From the NCBI RefSeq assembly GCF_000949135.2, contig NZ_JTAN02000001.1:62001-126000 (forward strand): a stretch of DNA of 64,000 nucleotides. The letters are read 5' to 3'. The stretch comes from Burkholderia sp. USMB20 (GTDB taxonomy: Bacteria; Pseudomonadota; Gammaproteobacteria; Burkholderiales; Burkholderiaceae). The notes beneath the pieces were generated by a model. That model made no database searches, was not told where the DNA came from, and was given only the letters and a program-made list of their open reading frames with translations. The position numbers and the translations under genes were made by a program. Below, one piece after another: positions 25,835 through 35,293 of the stretch (position 1 is its first letter; each line of letters begins with the position of its first letter).

Positions 25835-26836
25835 CTACCGACGGAGTGCAACACTGACATCGAGCCACCCGCGCATCATCACGCTGACCTCGTCGCTCAG
25901 CCATTGACGGAACAGTCGGTATTCCTCGCGCGGCTGCGCATTCCGGTGCGTGATCAGATAGTGATGGCGATCGCGAAACACGAGCACGTCCTGCACCGGA
26001 CGCACGAGAACGCCGTCATCGATCTGCCGGTGCACGAGGTGATGCCAGCCCAGCAGCGTCCCCTCGCCTGCTTCGGCCTGCGCGACGAGCAGGCGATAGT
26101 CGTTGCTTTCCAGCGACTTGTTCTCGATCAGCGTGTCGGTGCCGTCGCTTTGCTGGAACCAGTTGCGCCACACGCGCCAGTCGACGTGCTCGCACACCTG
26201 CGCGCGGCCGAGCATCGACAGGTTCAGGGTCGGGCACGACAACAGGTCGAGCGGCTTCAGCGACCGGCCGTGAAAATGCCGCTCGTGAAACGACGGGCCG
26301 CACACCGGATACACGATGTCGTGAAAGAGCGGCTCGGCTTCGAATTCCGGCTCGCGCGGCGGGTTCTTCGTGATGATCACGTCGGGCTCGATGAGCCCGT
26401 CGAGTTCCATGAAGTGCTCGGTGACGATCACGTGGAGCTGGATGTTCGGAAACTGCTCGCGAAACGCGGGCAGCCGCGACGAAAGCCACAGCGCCGAGAA
26501 CGTATGCGACACGCAGATCATCAGCGCGTGCCTGTCGGTGCGGCGCACCGCCTCCGCCGCCTCGGCGATGTTCATGATCGACAGGTACGACGCGTTGTAG
26601 AGGACGCGCCCCGCATCCGTCAGCGCGATATGCCGGCCGGTGCGCTCGAACAGCGCGACGTCGAGCGAATCCTCGAGCTCCTTGATCTGCCGGCTGATCG
26701 CCGCCTGCGTGACGCACAGCACCTCGGCCGCCTGGGTGAAGCTCTCGTAGCGCGCCGCCGTCACGAAGCATCGCAGCGCGCGAAGCGACGGCATCTGCGC
26801 GAGAAGTCGGTCGGCAAACAATTGCTTCTTCAACAT
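25835..26836 (-). CDS. LysR-family transcriptional regulator (GcvA-like)
   Basis: This 333-residue regulator has the LysR winged HTH in the MPSLRALRCFVTAARYESFT and LEDSLDVALFERTGRHIALT region, which fits the GcvA/AmpR-like branch (SLRALR start). The effector domain follows with VDWRVWRNWFQQ and AEAGEGTLLGWHHLV. ATG 26836 is used; an internal ATG before SLRALR (42 bases later) is an alternative. It lies near the gene fragments related to the dddP-like gene and upstream of the betaine genes, so it may once have controlled that set. No target can be named. Confidence 0.8.
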   Translation of the reverse strand: MLKKQLFADRLLAQMPSLRALRCFVTAARYESFTQAAEVLCVTQAAISRQIKELEDSLDVALFERTGRHIALTDAGRVLYNASYLSIMNIAEAAEAVRRTDRHALMICVSHTFSALWLSSRLPAFREQFPNIQLHVIVTEHFMELDGLIEPDVIITKNPPREPEFEAEPLFHDIVYPVCGPSFHERHFHGRSLKPLDLLSCPTLNLSMLGRAQVCEHVDWRVWRNWFQQSDGTDTLIENKSLESNDYRLLVAQAEAGEGTLLGWHHLVHRQIDDGVLVRPVQDVLVFRDRHHYLITHRNAQPREEYRLFRQWLSDEVSVMMRGWLDVSVALRR

Positions 26837-27456
26837 GGCTTTCACTCTCAAAACGGAGGTCGGACGCTGCGTCGACGCACCCGTCGACGACAGTCCCGCC
26901 GGTTGCTCGCGCGGGTCTCGTCGCAAACCTTTCAATTATTCGATCAGTGCAGCTTGTGCGTCAGCCGGGCGGCTGGCAAGAGCGGCTCGGCCGCCGCCAC
27001 GGCGTCACGATGACGCCATTCTCGATCCATTGTGCACCGCATCGCCATATCGGAATCGACGAGAGCGACGGCAACGCGCACGTCGAATCGTCACGTCCGT
27101 CGGTTGCGCCGCCACGTCGTGGCGTCGTGGCGTCGTAGCATCGTGGCGAGCAGCCGGGCGCAGCGTCGTTTGTCTCGTCGCGCACAGCGTGATCGGCCGG
27201 CGCGGTGCGGCATCGCGATCGATCTGCAGCGCACCGCAGACACATAGCCATCGCGGCGCCTCTGCTAGCGCGGGCTGCCATTCCGACGACCTCACCCAGA
27301 AACTCGCCGTCTGGCTCAATGAGAAAAATGCAGACAAAGCCGAACTCGATGTAACTTGCCCGGGTGGGTGAAGTCCGATGAAAACCGGCCCCCACCCGCT
27401 CCGCACCCTGGCGCTGCCGCATGCCGAGCCGGCACGAGCCGCCTCATTCCCCGCAG
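26837..27456. other. Intergenic region between LysR and the GlxA-type regulator
   Basis: These 620 bases contain only open frames with no family signature. The tract 27110-27260 is rich in short CGTCGT/GTCGTGGCGTCGTGG-like repeats. No terminator or RNA gene is evident to me. It probably holds the LysR promoter. Confidence 0.35.
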
Positions 27457-28434
27457 TTATCTCGGCGCGCGGCGCTCGACGATAGGCGCATGGCCGAATT
27501 CCTTCCGATACGCCTTGCTGAAAGTACACGCCGACGGAAATCCGCAACGTGCCGACACATCACCGACGAAATCGTTGCCGCGGCGCAGCAGGTCCCGTGC
27601 GTGCCGAAGGCGAATGCTCCGATAATAGCCGCGCGGCGACACATTTAGAAATTCCTTGAACACCCGCTGCAACTGCCGTTCCGACAGCCCGACCAGTCGC
27701 GCGATCTCAGGAAACGAAAGCGGCTCCTCGACGTTGGCTTCCATCAGCTTCACCGCTTCGACCAGGTCCTCGCGCGTCGATTCGAGACGCGCACACACCG
27801 GTATCGGCTGCGGTTCATTCATGCCGCGCAGCCGGTTGACGACGAGATGCTTCGACACGTCGACGACGAGATGCGGACCGAAATCGCTCGACATCAGCGT
27901 GAGCATCATGTCCATCGGCGCGATGCCGCCCGTACACGTGATCCGGTCGCGATCGATCACGAAGAGCTCGTCCGTGATCTCGACACCGGGAAACTCGGCA
28001 CGCAGCGCGTAGAGGTCGGCCCAGTGCGCCGCGCACCGGTACCGGTCAAGCAGGCCTGCGGTCAGCAGCGCGTACGCACCACTACACAGCGCGCCCATCG
28101 CGATCCGACGTTCGGCGAGCGCGCTCAATGCGTGCCGTGTACGCGCGTCGACCATCTCGCGGATCCGCGTACCGCCGCACACGATCATCACGTCGGGCAG
28201 CGGACCGGAAAGGTTGAGCGCCTGCGTGGGCCGCATCGCGATGCCGTTGCTGGCTTCGACAGGGTTGCCGTCGATGGAATACACCGTCCAGCGATAGTGC
28301 TCCGTACGGTCGACGTAGTTCGCCACGCGAAGGGCCTCGATCGCGTGGGTAAACGCGATCATCGAATACGACGGCAGCGTGAGAAAGCCAAAATGGCGCG
28401 GTCGTGAGGTGAGGAAAGCCGGGGTATCGGACAC
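27457..28434 (-). CDS. GlxA/GbdR-like AraC-family regulator
   Basis: This 325-residue protein has an N-terminal DJ-1/PfpI-like domain (HFGFLTLPSYSMIAFTHAIE, ALCSGAYALLTAGLLD) and a C-terminal AraC double HTH (VEEPLSFPEIARLVGLSERQ, VSARCGFPSACTFSKAYRK). This architecture is that of GbdR and CdhR, regulators of betaine and carnitine catabolism. It starts with GTG at 28434, 91 bases after the gbcB stop and on the same strand, so it may be the last gene of the gbcAB operon. Its probable role is activation of betaine-to-sarcosine genes by betaine or dimethylglycine. Assignment to GbdR itself is by context. Confidence 0.75.
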   Translation of the reverse strand: MSDTPAFLTSRPRHFGFLTLPSYSMIAFTHAIEALRVANYVDRTEHYRWTVYSIDGNPVEASNGIAMRPTQALNLSGPLPDVMIVCGGTRIREMVDARTRHALSALAERRIAMGALCSGAYALLTAGLLDRYRCAAHWADLYALRAEFPGVEITDELFVIDRDRITCTGGIAPMDMMLTLMSSDFGPHLVVDVSKHLVVNRLRGMNEPQPIPVCARLESTREDLVEAVKLMEANVEEPLSFPEIARLVGLSERQLQRVFKEFLNVSPRGYYRSIRLRHARDLLRRGNDFVGDVSARCGFPSACTFSKAYRKEFGHAPIVERRAPR

Positions 28435-28525
28435 GGTGGCAATGCCGGAAGGACGACGGATCGACTGGCGTCGGGCAGTGCGCGCCGATCCGGATCGGGA
28501 TCAGCGCGCATTGGGACAACCACCG

Positions 28526-29677
28526 CTACAGATCGAGTACGAGATCCGACGTGGGACGGCTGCAGCACATCAGGCGCAGCCCCTTGTCGATTTCCCGCTG
28601 ACGGATACCGCCGTTGTGCTGCATGTCGACCGTGCCTTCGAGCACCGCGGTCTTGCAGGTTCCGCAAATGCCCTGGCTGCACGACGACGGCAGCGCGACG
28701 CCGGCCTTGCGCGCGGCCGACAGCACCGTCTCCGCGCCGCTCATCGGAAAGGTCTTGCCCGACTTCGCAAGGCGCACCGTATATGTGCGGACGCCCGCCT
28801 CCGCCGCCTGTTGCGCCGCGTCGGCCGCGTCCGCGGCAGGCTCGACCGTTTCGGCGAAGTTGAAGCTTTCCTGGTGATAGCGGGCGGGATCATGACCGCC
28901 TTGCGCGAGCAGCGCCTTCGCGGCGTTCATGTAGCCCGCCGGGCCGCACGTGAAGACTTCGCGGTCCCGATAGTCGGGAACGTGCCGTTCCAGCAGATCG
29001 AGGCTGAGCCGGCCGGTCGGCCCGCTCCAGCCCGGCTCGGCCCCCGTCGCCTCGCAAATATGGATCACCTTGAGATGGTCGGCTTCCGCGCTCAGCCGCT
29101 CGAGCTCGTCGCGAAACACGATGTCGTCGGGCGTTCGCGCGCTGTGCACGAAGACGATGTCGCGATTCAGCCCGAGGTCGATCGCCGCTCTCGTCATCGA
29201 CATCAGCGGCGTCACGCCCGAGCCGGCGGACAGGTAAAGCACCTTCGCGGCCGGCCCGGAGGACGGCGTGAAAATGCCGGACGGTCCGAATGCACGCAGC
29301 TCGACACCGGGCTTCATGTTCGCATGCAGCCAGTTCGACATCACGCCGCCCGGCGTGCGCTTGACCGTGATCGACAACGTGTACGGCCGAGTCGGCGGCG
29401 ACGACACCGTATAGCAGCGGCTGACCGGCACGCCGTCGACGTCGGCCGACACCGTGATGAACTGGCCGGGCTCGAAGCTGAACGGGCGCCCGTCTTGCGC
29501 GCTGAACACAAAGCTGCGGACGTCGTGCGTCTCGTCGCGCACGCGGCAGCACACCAGCGTCTTCTGTTCGCTGCTGTCCCACTGGACGTCCACGCGTTCC
29601 CAGGTAGCGGGGTCCGAGAAACGATCGGTCGCCGCGGCGGCCGGATCGGCCACGCAAAAGTTCTCTCTGACTGTCAT
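28526..29677 (-). CDS. gbcB: Glycine betaine demethylase reductase component
   Basis: This 383-residue hybrid reductase has a ferredoxin-NADP reductase part (FEPGQFITVSADVDGVPVSR, CYTVSSPP, LYLSAGSGVTPLMSMTRAAI, FTCGPAGYMNAAKALLA) and a C-terminal 2Fe-2S ferredoxin with SSCSQGICGTCKTAVLEG and LMCCSRP. This matches GbcB, which passes electrons from NAD(P)H to the Rieske oxygenase GbcA so that glycine betaine is demethylated to dimethylglycine and formaldehyde. ATG 29677 lies 8 bases after the gbcA stop, so translation is coupled. Gene order gbcA-gbcB matches the known operon. Confidence 0.85.
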   Translation of the reverse strand: MTVRENFCVADPAAAATDRFSDPATWERVDVQWDSSEQKTLVCCRVRDETHDVRSFVFSAQDGRPFSFEPGQFITVSADVDGVPVSRCYTVSSPPTRPYTLSITVKRTPGGVMSNWLHANMKPGVELRAFGPSGIFTPSSGPAAKVLYLSAGSGVTPLMSMTRAAIDLGLNRDIVFVHSARTPDDIVFRDELERLSAEADHLKVIHICEATGAEPGWSGPTGRLSLDLLERHVPDYRDREVFTCGPAGYMNAAKALLAQGGHDPARYHQESFNFAETVEPAADAADAAQQAAEAGVRTYTVRLAKSGKTFPMSGAETVLSAARKAGVALPSSCSQGICGTCKTAVLEGTVDMQHNGGIRQREIDKGLRLMCCSRPTSDLVLDL

Positions 29678-29685
29678 GACGATAC

Positions 29686-30945
29686 TCAGATGCCGTGAGC
29701 CTTCAGGCGCGCGTCGTACCACCGCGCGAACTGGTCGAGCGCGCCTTCGGTGTACGTCGAGTACGGGCCCGGGACATACGCGGGATCCTGCGTCCCGCTA
29801 TGCGTGATCGCGACGAGGTCGGCGTCCTGCCGCGTCGTGGCGTCCCACACTTCGGTCAGCGTCTTGACGTCGTAGTCGACGCCTTCCACCGCATCCGCAT
29901 GAACGAGCCACACCGTGCGCACCACCGTCTTGTCCGGCGCGATCGGCAGGATGTACGCGACGACCGCGTGATCGCTCATCACGTGCGTCCACGAATGATG
30001 GGTCCACATGTGCACGTCGCCGAGATCGCGACGCGGCAGATCGCCGAGCAGCTTCGTGCACGCGACCTTGGTGTCCATCGTCTGCGATTCGCACGCGCCG
30101 GCAATCACGAGCCGCTGCGAGCGGAAATTCGTCTGGACGCTCTCGTCGACCGATTCGAACGCCTCGCAGATATAGCCGTCCTCTTCCCACTCCTTCTTGC
30201 GCGCGGCATTGTGCTCGAGATACGCGTCGTAGTCGCGCAGCGATTCCTCGCTCTGGCCGTCCGGGCAGAAACCGAAGTCGTGCGCGAGGAACGATTGCGT
30301 GAGCTCCGGGTGCGTACCGCCGCAGTGGTAGCACTCGCGGTTGTTCTCCATCACGAGCTTCCAGTTGCCGTTCTCGACGATGGTCATCTCGTGCGCGATC
30401 TTCGTGCGCTGCATGTCGTGCGGCGCGAAGCGCGGCGTCATCACCGACTCGAGCTTCGAGAAATCCTCAGGCGCCTCATCGGCGAGGCAGACGAACACGT
30501 GCGCGCCGACCACCTTCACGTGCACCGGGATCAGGCTGCGGCACTTCGTGTCGAAATCCTTGCCCATGTGCGTCGCGTGCTTGAGGCTGCCGTCCAGATC
30601 GTACGTCCACTGGTGATACGGGCAAACCAGCATGCCGACGGTGGCCTTCGTCGCGCTCTTCATCAGACGCGCGCCGCGGTGGCGGCACACGTTGCGGTAC
30701 GCACGGATGTTCTCGTCGTCGTCGCGCACGATCAGGATCGACGACTTGCCGATATCGACCGCGTAGACGTCGCCCGGCTCCGGCACGTCGGCCGTCACCG
30801 CGACGAAGATCCACATCTTCTCGAAGAACACCTCGACGTCCGTCTCGAACACATCCTGCCGGCCGAGAAGCCCGGCCGGCAGCCCGTGTCCGGGCTTGCG
30901 GCTGTCGAGCAGTTCGCGGTGGCTCTTGAGCGGAATGGCAGACAT
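29686..30945 (-). CDS. gbcA: Glycine betaine demethylase Rieske oxygenase
   Basis: This 419-residue ring-hydroxylating-type oxygenase has the Rieske 2Fe-2S motif CRHRG and CPYHQW (Cys87, His89, Cys108, His111). The mononuclear iron site is in NWKLVMENNRECYHCGGTHP (His207, His212). The sequence matches GbcA and relatives acting on quaternary amines such as betaine, choline-type compounds or stachydrine, more than aromatic dioxygenases. It acts with GbcB, the adjacent downstream gene. It is divergent from a LysR gene across 273 bases, which may hold its promoter. An alternative is a related demethylase with another N-methyl substrate. Confidence 0.85.
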   Translation of the reverse strand: MSAIPLKSHRELLDSRKPGHGLPAGLLGRQDVFETDVEVFFEKMWIFVAVTADVPEPGDVYAVDIGKSSILIVRDDDENIRAYRNVCRHRGARLMKSATKATVGMLVCPYHQWTYDLDGSLKHATHMGKDFDTKCRSLIPVHVKVVGAHVFVCLADEAPEDFSKLESVMTPRFAPHDMQRTKIAHEMTIVENGNWKLVMENNRECYHCGGTHPELTQSFLAHDFGFCPDGQSEESLRDYDAYLEHNAARKKEWEEDGYICEAFESVDESVQTNFRSQRLVIAGACESQTMDTKVACTKLLGDLPRRDLGDVHMWTHHSWTHVMSDHAVVAYILPIAPDKTVVRTVWLVHADAVEGVDYDVKTLTEVWDATTRQDADLVAITHSGTQDPAYVPGPYSTYTEGALDQFARWYDARLKAHGI

Positions 30946-31218
30946 CGTACTCCTCCAATGGGGCTGATTTTCGCTATGCTTTTTTCAAACTTTGAGCGAA
31001 GTATTGGAGGGGCAATTTCACCCGTCAACGCGCTATATTTTCCCGTTCGCATTACTTTATGTTATGCGAGGCCGCCGACGCGCCTGCCCCCTTGGTTAAC
31101 CCGAATCCGTGCGACGGAAACTCGCAATTCGGGACCCGTCCGCATCGCAACGTCGGCGACTGACCGGTACAATTTGGAGACAGACGATTCGCCCCGGTCG
31201 CACGAAAAACAGACTCAA

Positions 31219-32139
31219 ATGACGAAAGGAACAAAAGGATATCGGCGGATCGTCCCGTCGCTGACTGCCCTGGTCGAATTCGAAGCGGTCGCCCGCCTCG
31301 GCAGCTTCACTCACGCGGCGGCCGAACTCGGCGTGACGCAGGCGGCGGTCAGCCGGCAGGTGCGCTTTCTCGAGGAAACGCTCGACGTGCGCCTGTTCCA
31401 TCGTCTGCACCGTTCGATCTCGCTGACCAACGAAGGCGAAATGCTCTATCTCGCGGTCGCGGAGTCGATGCAGCGGATCGCCGGCGCGTTCGACCGCCTG
31501 TCGACGGGCGCCGACCAGCAGGAGCTCGTGCTCGCGTCAACGGCACCGTTCGCGCAGTTCCGCCTGCTGCCGAGGCTGCCCAAGCTCAAGCACCTGAACC
31601 CGCCATTGAAGCTGCGGCTGACGACCCAGATGTTTACGGCGGACCTTCGTCATGTGGAAGTCGACGTCGCTGTGCGCTACGGCGACGGCAAGTGGGTCGA
31701 CGGCACGTCGATCTTCCTGTTCGATGAAGAAGTATTCCCCGTCTGCTCACCGAGCTTCCTCGAAGAGAACGGGATGCCGAATTCGCTCCAAGCGCTCACC
31801 GAGCTTCCGCTCATCGAGTCCGACTCGACGTACGAAGGCTGGATGGGCTGGGAATCCTGGTTTCGCTCGGTCGGCTACCGTCCTCCGAAGCTCAACTACA
31901 CGCTGCGTTGCAGCCTCTACACCGACGCCGTGCAGGCCGCGCGATACGGGCAAGGAATTGCACTCGGCTGGAGCCGGCTGGTGCATGACCTGCTCGCCAC
32001 CGGCGAACTCGTGCGCATTCCGATTACATCGTCCAAGCCAAGCGATGCCTACTTCGTCATCGTGCCGCATGGCCGCTCGATCACGCCCGCAGTCACCCAG
32101 TTGATCGACTGGTTGCGCGAAGAACTTCCCGTTCGCTGA
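31219..32139 (+). CDS. LysR-family transcriptional regulator (GcvA-like) next to dddP-like gene
   Basis: This 306-residue LysR protein begins with RRIVPSLTALVEFEAVARLG and the HTH region SFTHAAAELGVTQAAVSRQV, followed by the effector domain (APFAQFRLLPRLPKLKHLNP). The ATG at 31219 gives the family-typical N-terminus. An upstream in-frame extension is only antisense to gbcA and has no coding support. It is divergent from gbcA and 281 bases upstream of the dddP-like gene on its own strand, so either or both may be targets. Confidence 0.8.
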   Translation: MTKGTKGYRRIVPSLTALVEFEAVARLGSFTHAAAELGVTQAAVSRQVRFLEETLDVRLFHRLHRSISLTNEGEMLYLAVAESMQRIAGAFDRLSTGADQQELVLASTAPFAQFRLLPRLPKLKHLNPPLKLRLTTQMFTADLRHVEVDVAVRYGDGKWVDGTSIFLFDEEVFPVCSPSFLEENGMPNSLQALTELPLIESDSTYEGWMGWESWFRSVGYRPPKLNYTLRCSLYTDAVQAARYGQGIALGWSRLVHDLLATGELVRIPITSSKPSDAYFVIVPHGRSITPAVTQLIDWLREELPVR

Positions 32140-32420
32140 ATACGGCCTCGCCGGCCATCTTCATCGCGTCGCGAACCGCGCGGCGTCGCTCCGTGTCGTC
32201 CGCATTCGCCCCGCCAGTCAGGCGGTACTGGTCAGGCGATGCCGTCGCGCATACTGTTCGTGTTCGCATAATTTAAATTAATGCGAGCGTGAAAATATAG
32301 CGCGTTGACCGGCCTTTTCGGCGTTTCGATACTGATTCAAAGGACCCGCTGGCGCCCGGAGCGGCAAGCGCGTCGCTGCCACGAGTCCGGACGGATCCAT
32401 AACGACGAACTGGAGGAGCA

Positions 32421-33662
32421 ATGTCAGCGGTAAGCACGCTTCATGCGGCGACAACGATGCAAACTGACGGTACCGCCAACGTTCCGAACGACCTGATGGA
32501 GCGCGTACGCGCGTATCGCATCGAGCGGGTCAGGAAAGAACTCGTTCAGCGGGGCTGTCCGGCCATCATCCTGTACGACCCGGTCAACATCCGCTACGCG
32601 ACCGACACATCTAACATGCAGATCTGGACCGGCCGCAACCCGACGCGCTATGTGATCGTGTTTGCGCACGGGTCCGTCATCGGTTTCGAATTCCACAATT
32701 GCGAGCACGTTTGGAACGGCAGCACGCTCGACGTCGAGTTGCGCGGCGCAACCTGCTGGAATTACTTCAGCTCGGGCCCCGAATCGACGCGCAAAGCCCG
32801 GCAATGGGCGCGGGAAGTCGCGGACCTGCTGCGCCGGCACGCGCCGTCGGAGATGCGCATCGCGGTCGACCGACTCGATCCCGAGGGCGTCTACGCGCTG
32901 CAAGAAGAAGGTGTACGCGTCGCCGACGGACAGGCGCTGATGGAACACGCGCGCGCCGTGAAATCGCCGGACGAACTCGAGCTGATCAAGGCCGCCGTCG
33001 CGGTCTGCGAGCAGGGCATCCAGCGCATGCACGACGTGCTGACCCCGGGGATGAGCGAACAGGATCTGTGGGCGCACCTGCATTACGAGAATATCCGCCT
33101 CGGCGGCGAATGGATCGAAACGCGGCTGCTCGCGTCGGGGCCGCGCACCAATCCGTGGATGCAGGAATGCAGCGCACGGATCATGAAGCAAGGCGAGCTG
33201 ATCGCGTTCGATACCGATCTCGTCGGTCCGTTCGGCTATTGCGCCGACATTTCCCGGACCTGGACGGTCGGCCACGTTCGTCCAACTGACGAGCAGCGCC
33301 GGCTCTATGCCGCCGCTTACACGCAGTTGACGACCAACATGAAACTGCTGCGCCCGGGCATGACGTTCCGGGAATTCGCTGAACGCAGCTGGAACATGCC
33401 GGCCGCGTATCGAAAGAACCGCTACAGCTGCCTTGCGCACGGCATCGGCATGGTCGACGAATATCCGTCGGTTGCGTATGGCATCGATTGGGAAAGCGGC
33501 GGATACGACGGCCGATTCGAAAGCGGGATGACGCTGTGCGTCGAAAGCTACATCGGCGGAGAAGGCGGCGAGCAAGGCGTCAAGCTCGAGCAGCAGGTTC
33601 TGCTGACCGACACCGGCTGCGTTCCGCTGTCGACGTTCCCGTTCGAAACGAACTGGCTGTAG
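32421..33662 (+). CDS. dddP: DddP-like M24-fold DMSP lyase
   Basis: This 413-residue protein has the M24 (aminopeptidase P/creatinase) fold. FDTDLVGPFGYCADISRTW supplies Asp264, Asp266 and Asp276; His340, Glu375 and Glu390 complete a dinuclear metal site. Tyr335 and Asp346 are also present. From memory, DddP of marine Roseobacters uses Asp295/297/307, His371, Glu406/421, with Tyr366 and Asp377; every residue lines up at a constant offset of 31. That strongly supports a DddP-type enzyme that cleaves dimethylsulfoniopropionate to DMS and acrylate, over a creatinase or Xaa-Pro peptidase. ATG 32421 follows GGAGGAG. Substrate use in this organism is untested. Confidence 0.75.
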   Translation: MSAVSTLHAATTMQTDGTANVPNDLMERVRAYRIERVRKELVQRGCPAIILYDPVNIRYATDTSNMQIWTGRNPTRYVIVFAHGSVIGFEFHNCEHVWNGSTLDVELRGATCWNYFSSGPESTRKARQWAREVADLLRRHAPSEMRIAVDRLDPEGVYALQEEGVRVADGQALMEHARAVKSPDELELIKAAVAVCEQGIQRMHDVLTPGMSEQDLWAHLHYENIRLGGEWIETRLLASGPRTNPWMQECSARIMKQGELIAFDTDLVGPFGYCADISRTWTVGHVRPTDEQRRLYAAAYTQLTTNMKLLRPGMTFREFAERSWNMPAAYRKNRYSCLAHGIGMVDEYPSVAYGIDWESGGYDGRFESGMTLCVESYIGGEGGEQGVKLEQQVLLTDTGCVPLSTFPFETNWL

Positions 33663-33676
33663 ACGCTTCGGCAACG

Positions 33677-33708
33677 CGACCGCCGGCTGCGTCCGCAGGC
33701 GGCGGTCG
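33677..33708 (+). terminator. Terminator-like hairpin after the dddP-like gene
   Basis: CGACCGCCG and CGGCGGTCG form a 9-bp stem around a second inner stem (CTGCG/CGCAG). The hairpin begins 15 bases after the stop. There is no long U-tract. Confidence 0.5.
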
Positions 33709-34396
33709 TCGCAGCGGCGTGGTCGACCAACAGTGGGACTACCACGTAACGGGGCAGGCTCCCGAGGTGCTTTCCCCATCGTGCTCCGGCTATTTCGGTT
33801 GCGCGTGCAACTTCCAGCGCACGTCCGAATACCTGTGGACACTGCGGCGTCTGTGCCAAGGTGGCGGCCATTCAGTCGCCTGCCGCTACCACCTTCCTGG
33901 CCGCAAGCTCCGTCTACGAAGCGGTTGATCAAGCTGCGGCAGACCGCGCCCAGCAGCGCCGCGGTGCACATCTGGCTGAACCGGCAGTACTCGAACGCCT
34001 CGCATACGACCAGTTCCTCGATGCCGCGCAGTGGGATCTCGCGGGTTGAGAGCCGTCAGTTTTTCAACGGGCGGAGGACACAATCCTCTCCATCGAACGC
34101 GTGTGGTGTTGCCGGCGGTTCGGCGGTCCGCGGAATTATCTCCTCGCCGGTCGGCGGGCGCGAGTAGATCCGCCGATCCCACACCAGCGCCGTGGCCGCC
34201 CCTAGTCTTGCGCAGTCTGCACATCACCGAGCTCGGCGCTGCGAAAAACGGTCACGTATGTGAACAGCGGCGGCTGCATCGCCGCACTGGCCCAAACTCG
34301 AAACGCGACGTTGTCGCAACACGCACCTCGCAGCTGCGCCGGGTGGTATCGCACTGGGCGACTGCGCACCATCCGTGTGTATGCCAATGTCGCGGC
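33709..34396. other. Gene-poor region between dddP-like and HxlR genes
   Basis: About 690 bases hold no gene I can support. The minus strand near 33,950-34,050 has a stretch reading STREIPLRGIEELVVCEAF and continuing FSQMCTAALLGAVCRS, which looks protein-like but short and unplaced. It may be a remnant of a lost gene. Confidence 0.3.
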
Positions 34397-34777
34397 CTAG
34401 CTGCCTTTGGGCGGACGTCCCCGAGAAGGCGGCTTTACCGGCAGGCTCCGGCCGTACTCATTCCACCAAAGCGTGAGTGCTTCCATTGTGGGCCCAAGCC
34501 CGCGAGCCTTTTGGGTGATCTCGTATTCGACCCGGGGAGGTACCTCCGCGAAAACAGTCCGGGATACCAGACCGTCTGCTTCAAGTTCACGAAGCTGCGT
34601 CGTCAGCATGTGTTGGGTGATACCAGGAATCGCTTTCCGCAGTTCTCCGAAACGGTACACGCGCTGGTTGAGTAGCCACATGATTTCTAACTTCCACTTG
34701 CCAGAAAGCAGCGCAAATGCCCGACGCATTTCGTCATGCATATTTATCTCGCAACTTTCCTCAGTCTGGTTTTTCAT
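34397..34777 (-). CDS. HxlR-family transcriptional regulator
   Basis: This 126-residue winged-helix protein fits HxlR: AFALLSGKWKLEIMWLLNQR, then FGELRKAIPGITQHMLTTQL, RELEADGLVSRTVFAEVPPR and VEYEITQKARGLGPTMEALT. HxlR proteins sense reactive aldehydes, quinones or redox state and often repress an adjacent oxidoreductase. It is divergent from a DoxX-like gene and an SDR gene with 93 bases between, so these are the probable targets. No Cys sits in the usual sensing position near the N-terminus beyond Cys9. Confidence 0.85.
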   Translation of the reverse strand: MKNQTEESCEINMHDEMRRAFALLSGKWKLEIMWLLNQRVYRFGELRKAIPGITQHMLTTQLRELEADGLVSRTVFAEVPPRVEYEITQKARGLGPTMEALTLWWNEYGRSLPVKPPSRGRPPKGS

Positions 34778-34870
34778 ACTAATAGACAGTTAATCATCCT
34801 ACTTGATGGATTTCATATTAGACGACATTCTTGACGAAAGTCTCCATGGATCGACACTAGGAACTCTCTC

Positions 34871-35281
34871 ATGATTGCGCACTACGCATACTGGATCACC
34901 ACAACACTCCTATCGCTGCTTTATCTGACGTCTGCAACGTTGTACATCGTCAAACGGGACTGGGTACGGCAGACGCTTGCTGCACTGAACTATCCCGCCC
35001 CTTACCTCGTGCCTCTCATGATCGTCGTGAAGATCCTCGGGCCGTTGGTGATTTTGTCACGGATCAGTGTGCCGTTGAGCGACCTAGCCTATGCCGGCAT
35101 CTTCTTTCATCTTCTCTTATCCGGTTCGGCACATCTCGGCGTGCACAAGTTGAAGGGAGCAGTACCGGCTGTCATCGGTCTTGCGCTTTTGATCATTTCA
35201 TTCGGCACACAAAATGCCGCAAGGGAAGTTCCCTCACCCTATGGCGAGGTCGCAATTACACAACTTGCCACGGTCATCTGA
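34871..35281 (+). CDS. DoxX-like membrane protein
   Basis: This 136-residue protein has four hydrophobic segments (about 8-28, 45-65, 73-92 and 96-113) and the DoxX-like pattern LLYLTSATLYIVKRDWVRQT, then LNYPAPYLVPLMIVVKILGP. DoxX-family proteins are small inner-membrane proteins of uncertain activity that often travel with oxidoreductases and HxlR regulators. It is 12 bases upstream of the SDR gene on the same strand, forming an operon with it. The function beyond membrane association is unknown. Confidence 0.75.
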   Translation: MIAHYAYWITTTLLSLLYLTSATLYIVKRDWVRQTLAALNYPAPYLVPLMIVVKILGPLVILSRISVPLSDLAYAGIFFHLLLSGSAHLGVHKLKGAVPAVIGLALLIISFGTQNAAREVPSPYGEVAITQLATVI

Positions 35282-35293
35282 AAGGACGAAGTC

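Noticed and set aside
29695-31218. Long N-terminal extension of the LysR gene
   Set aside because: This part is antisense to gbcA and has no LysR or other domain; the real start is ATG 31219.
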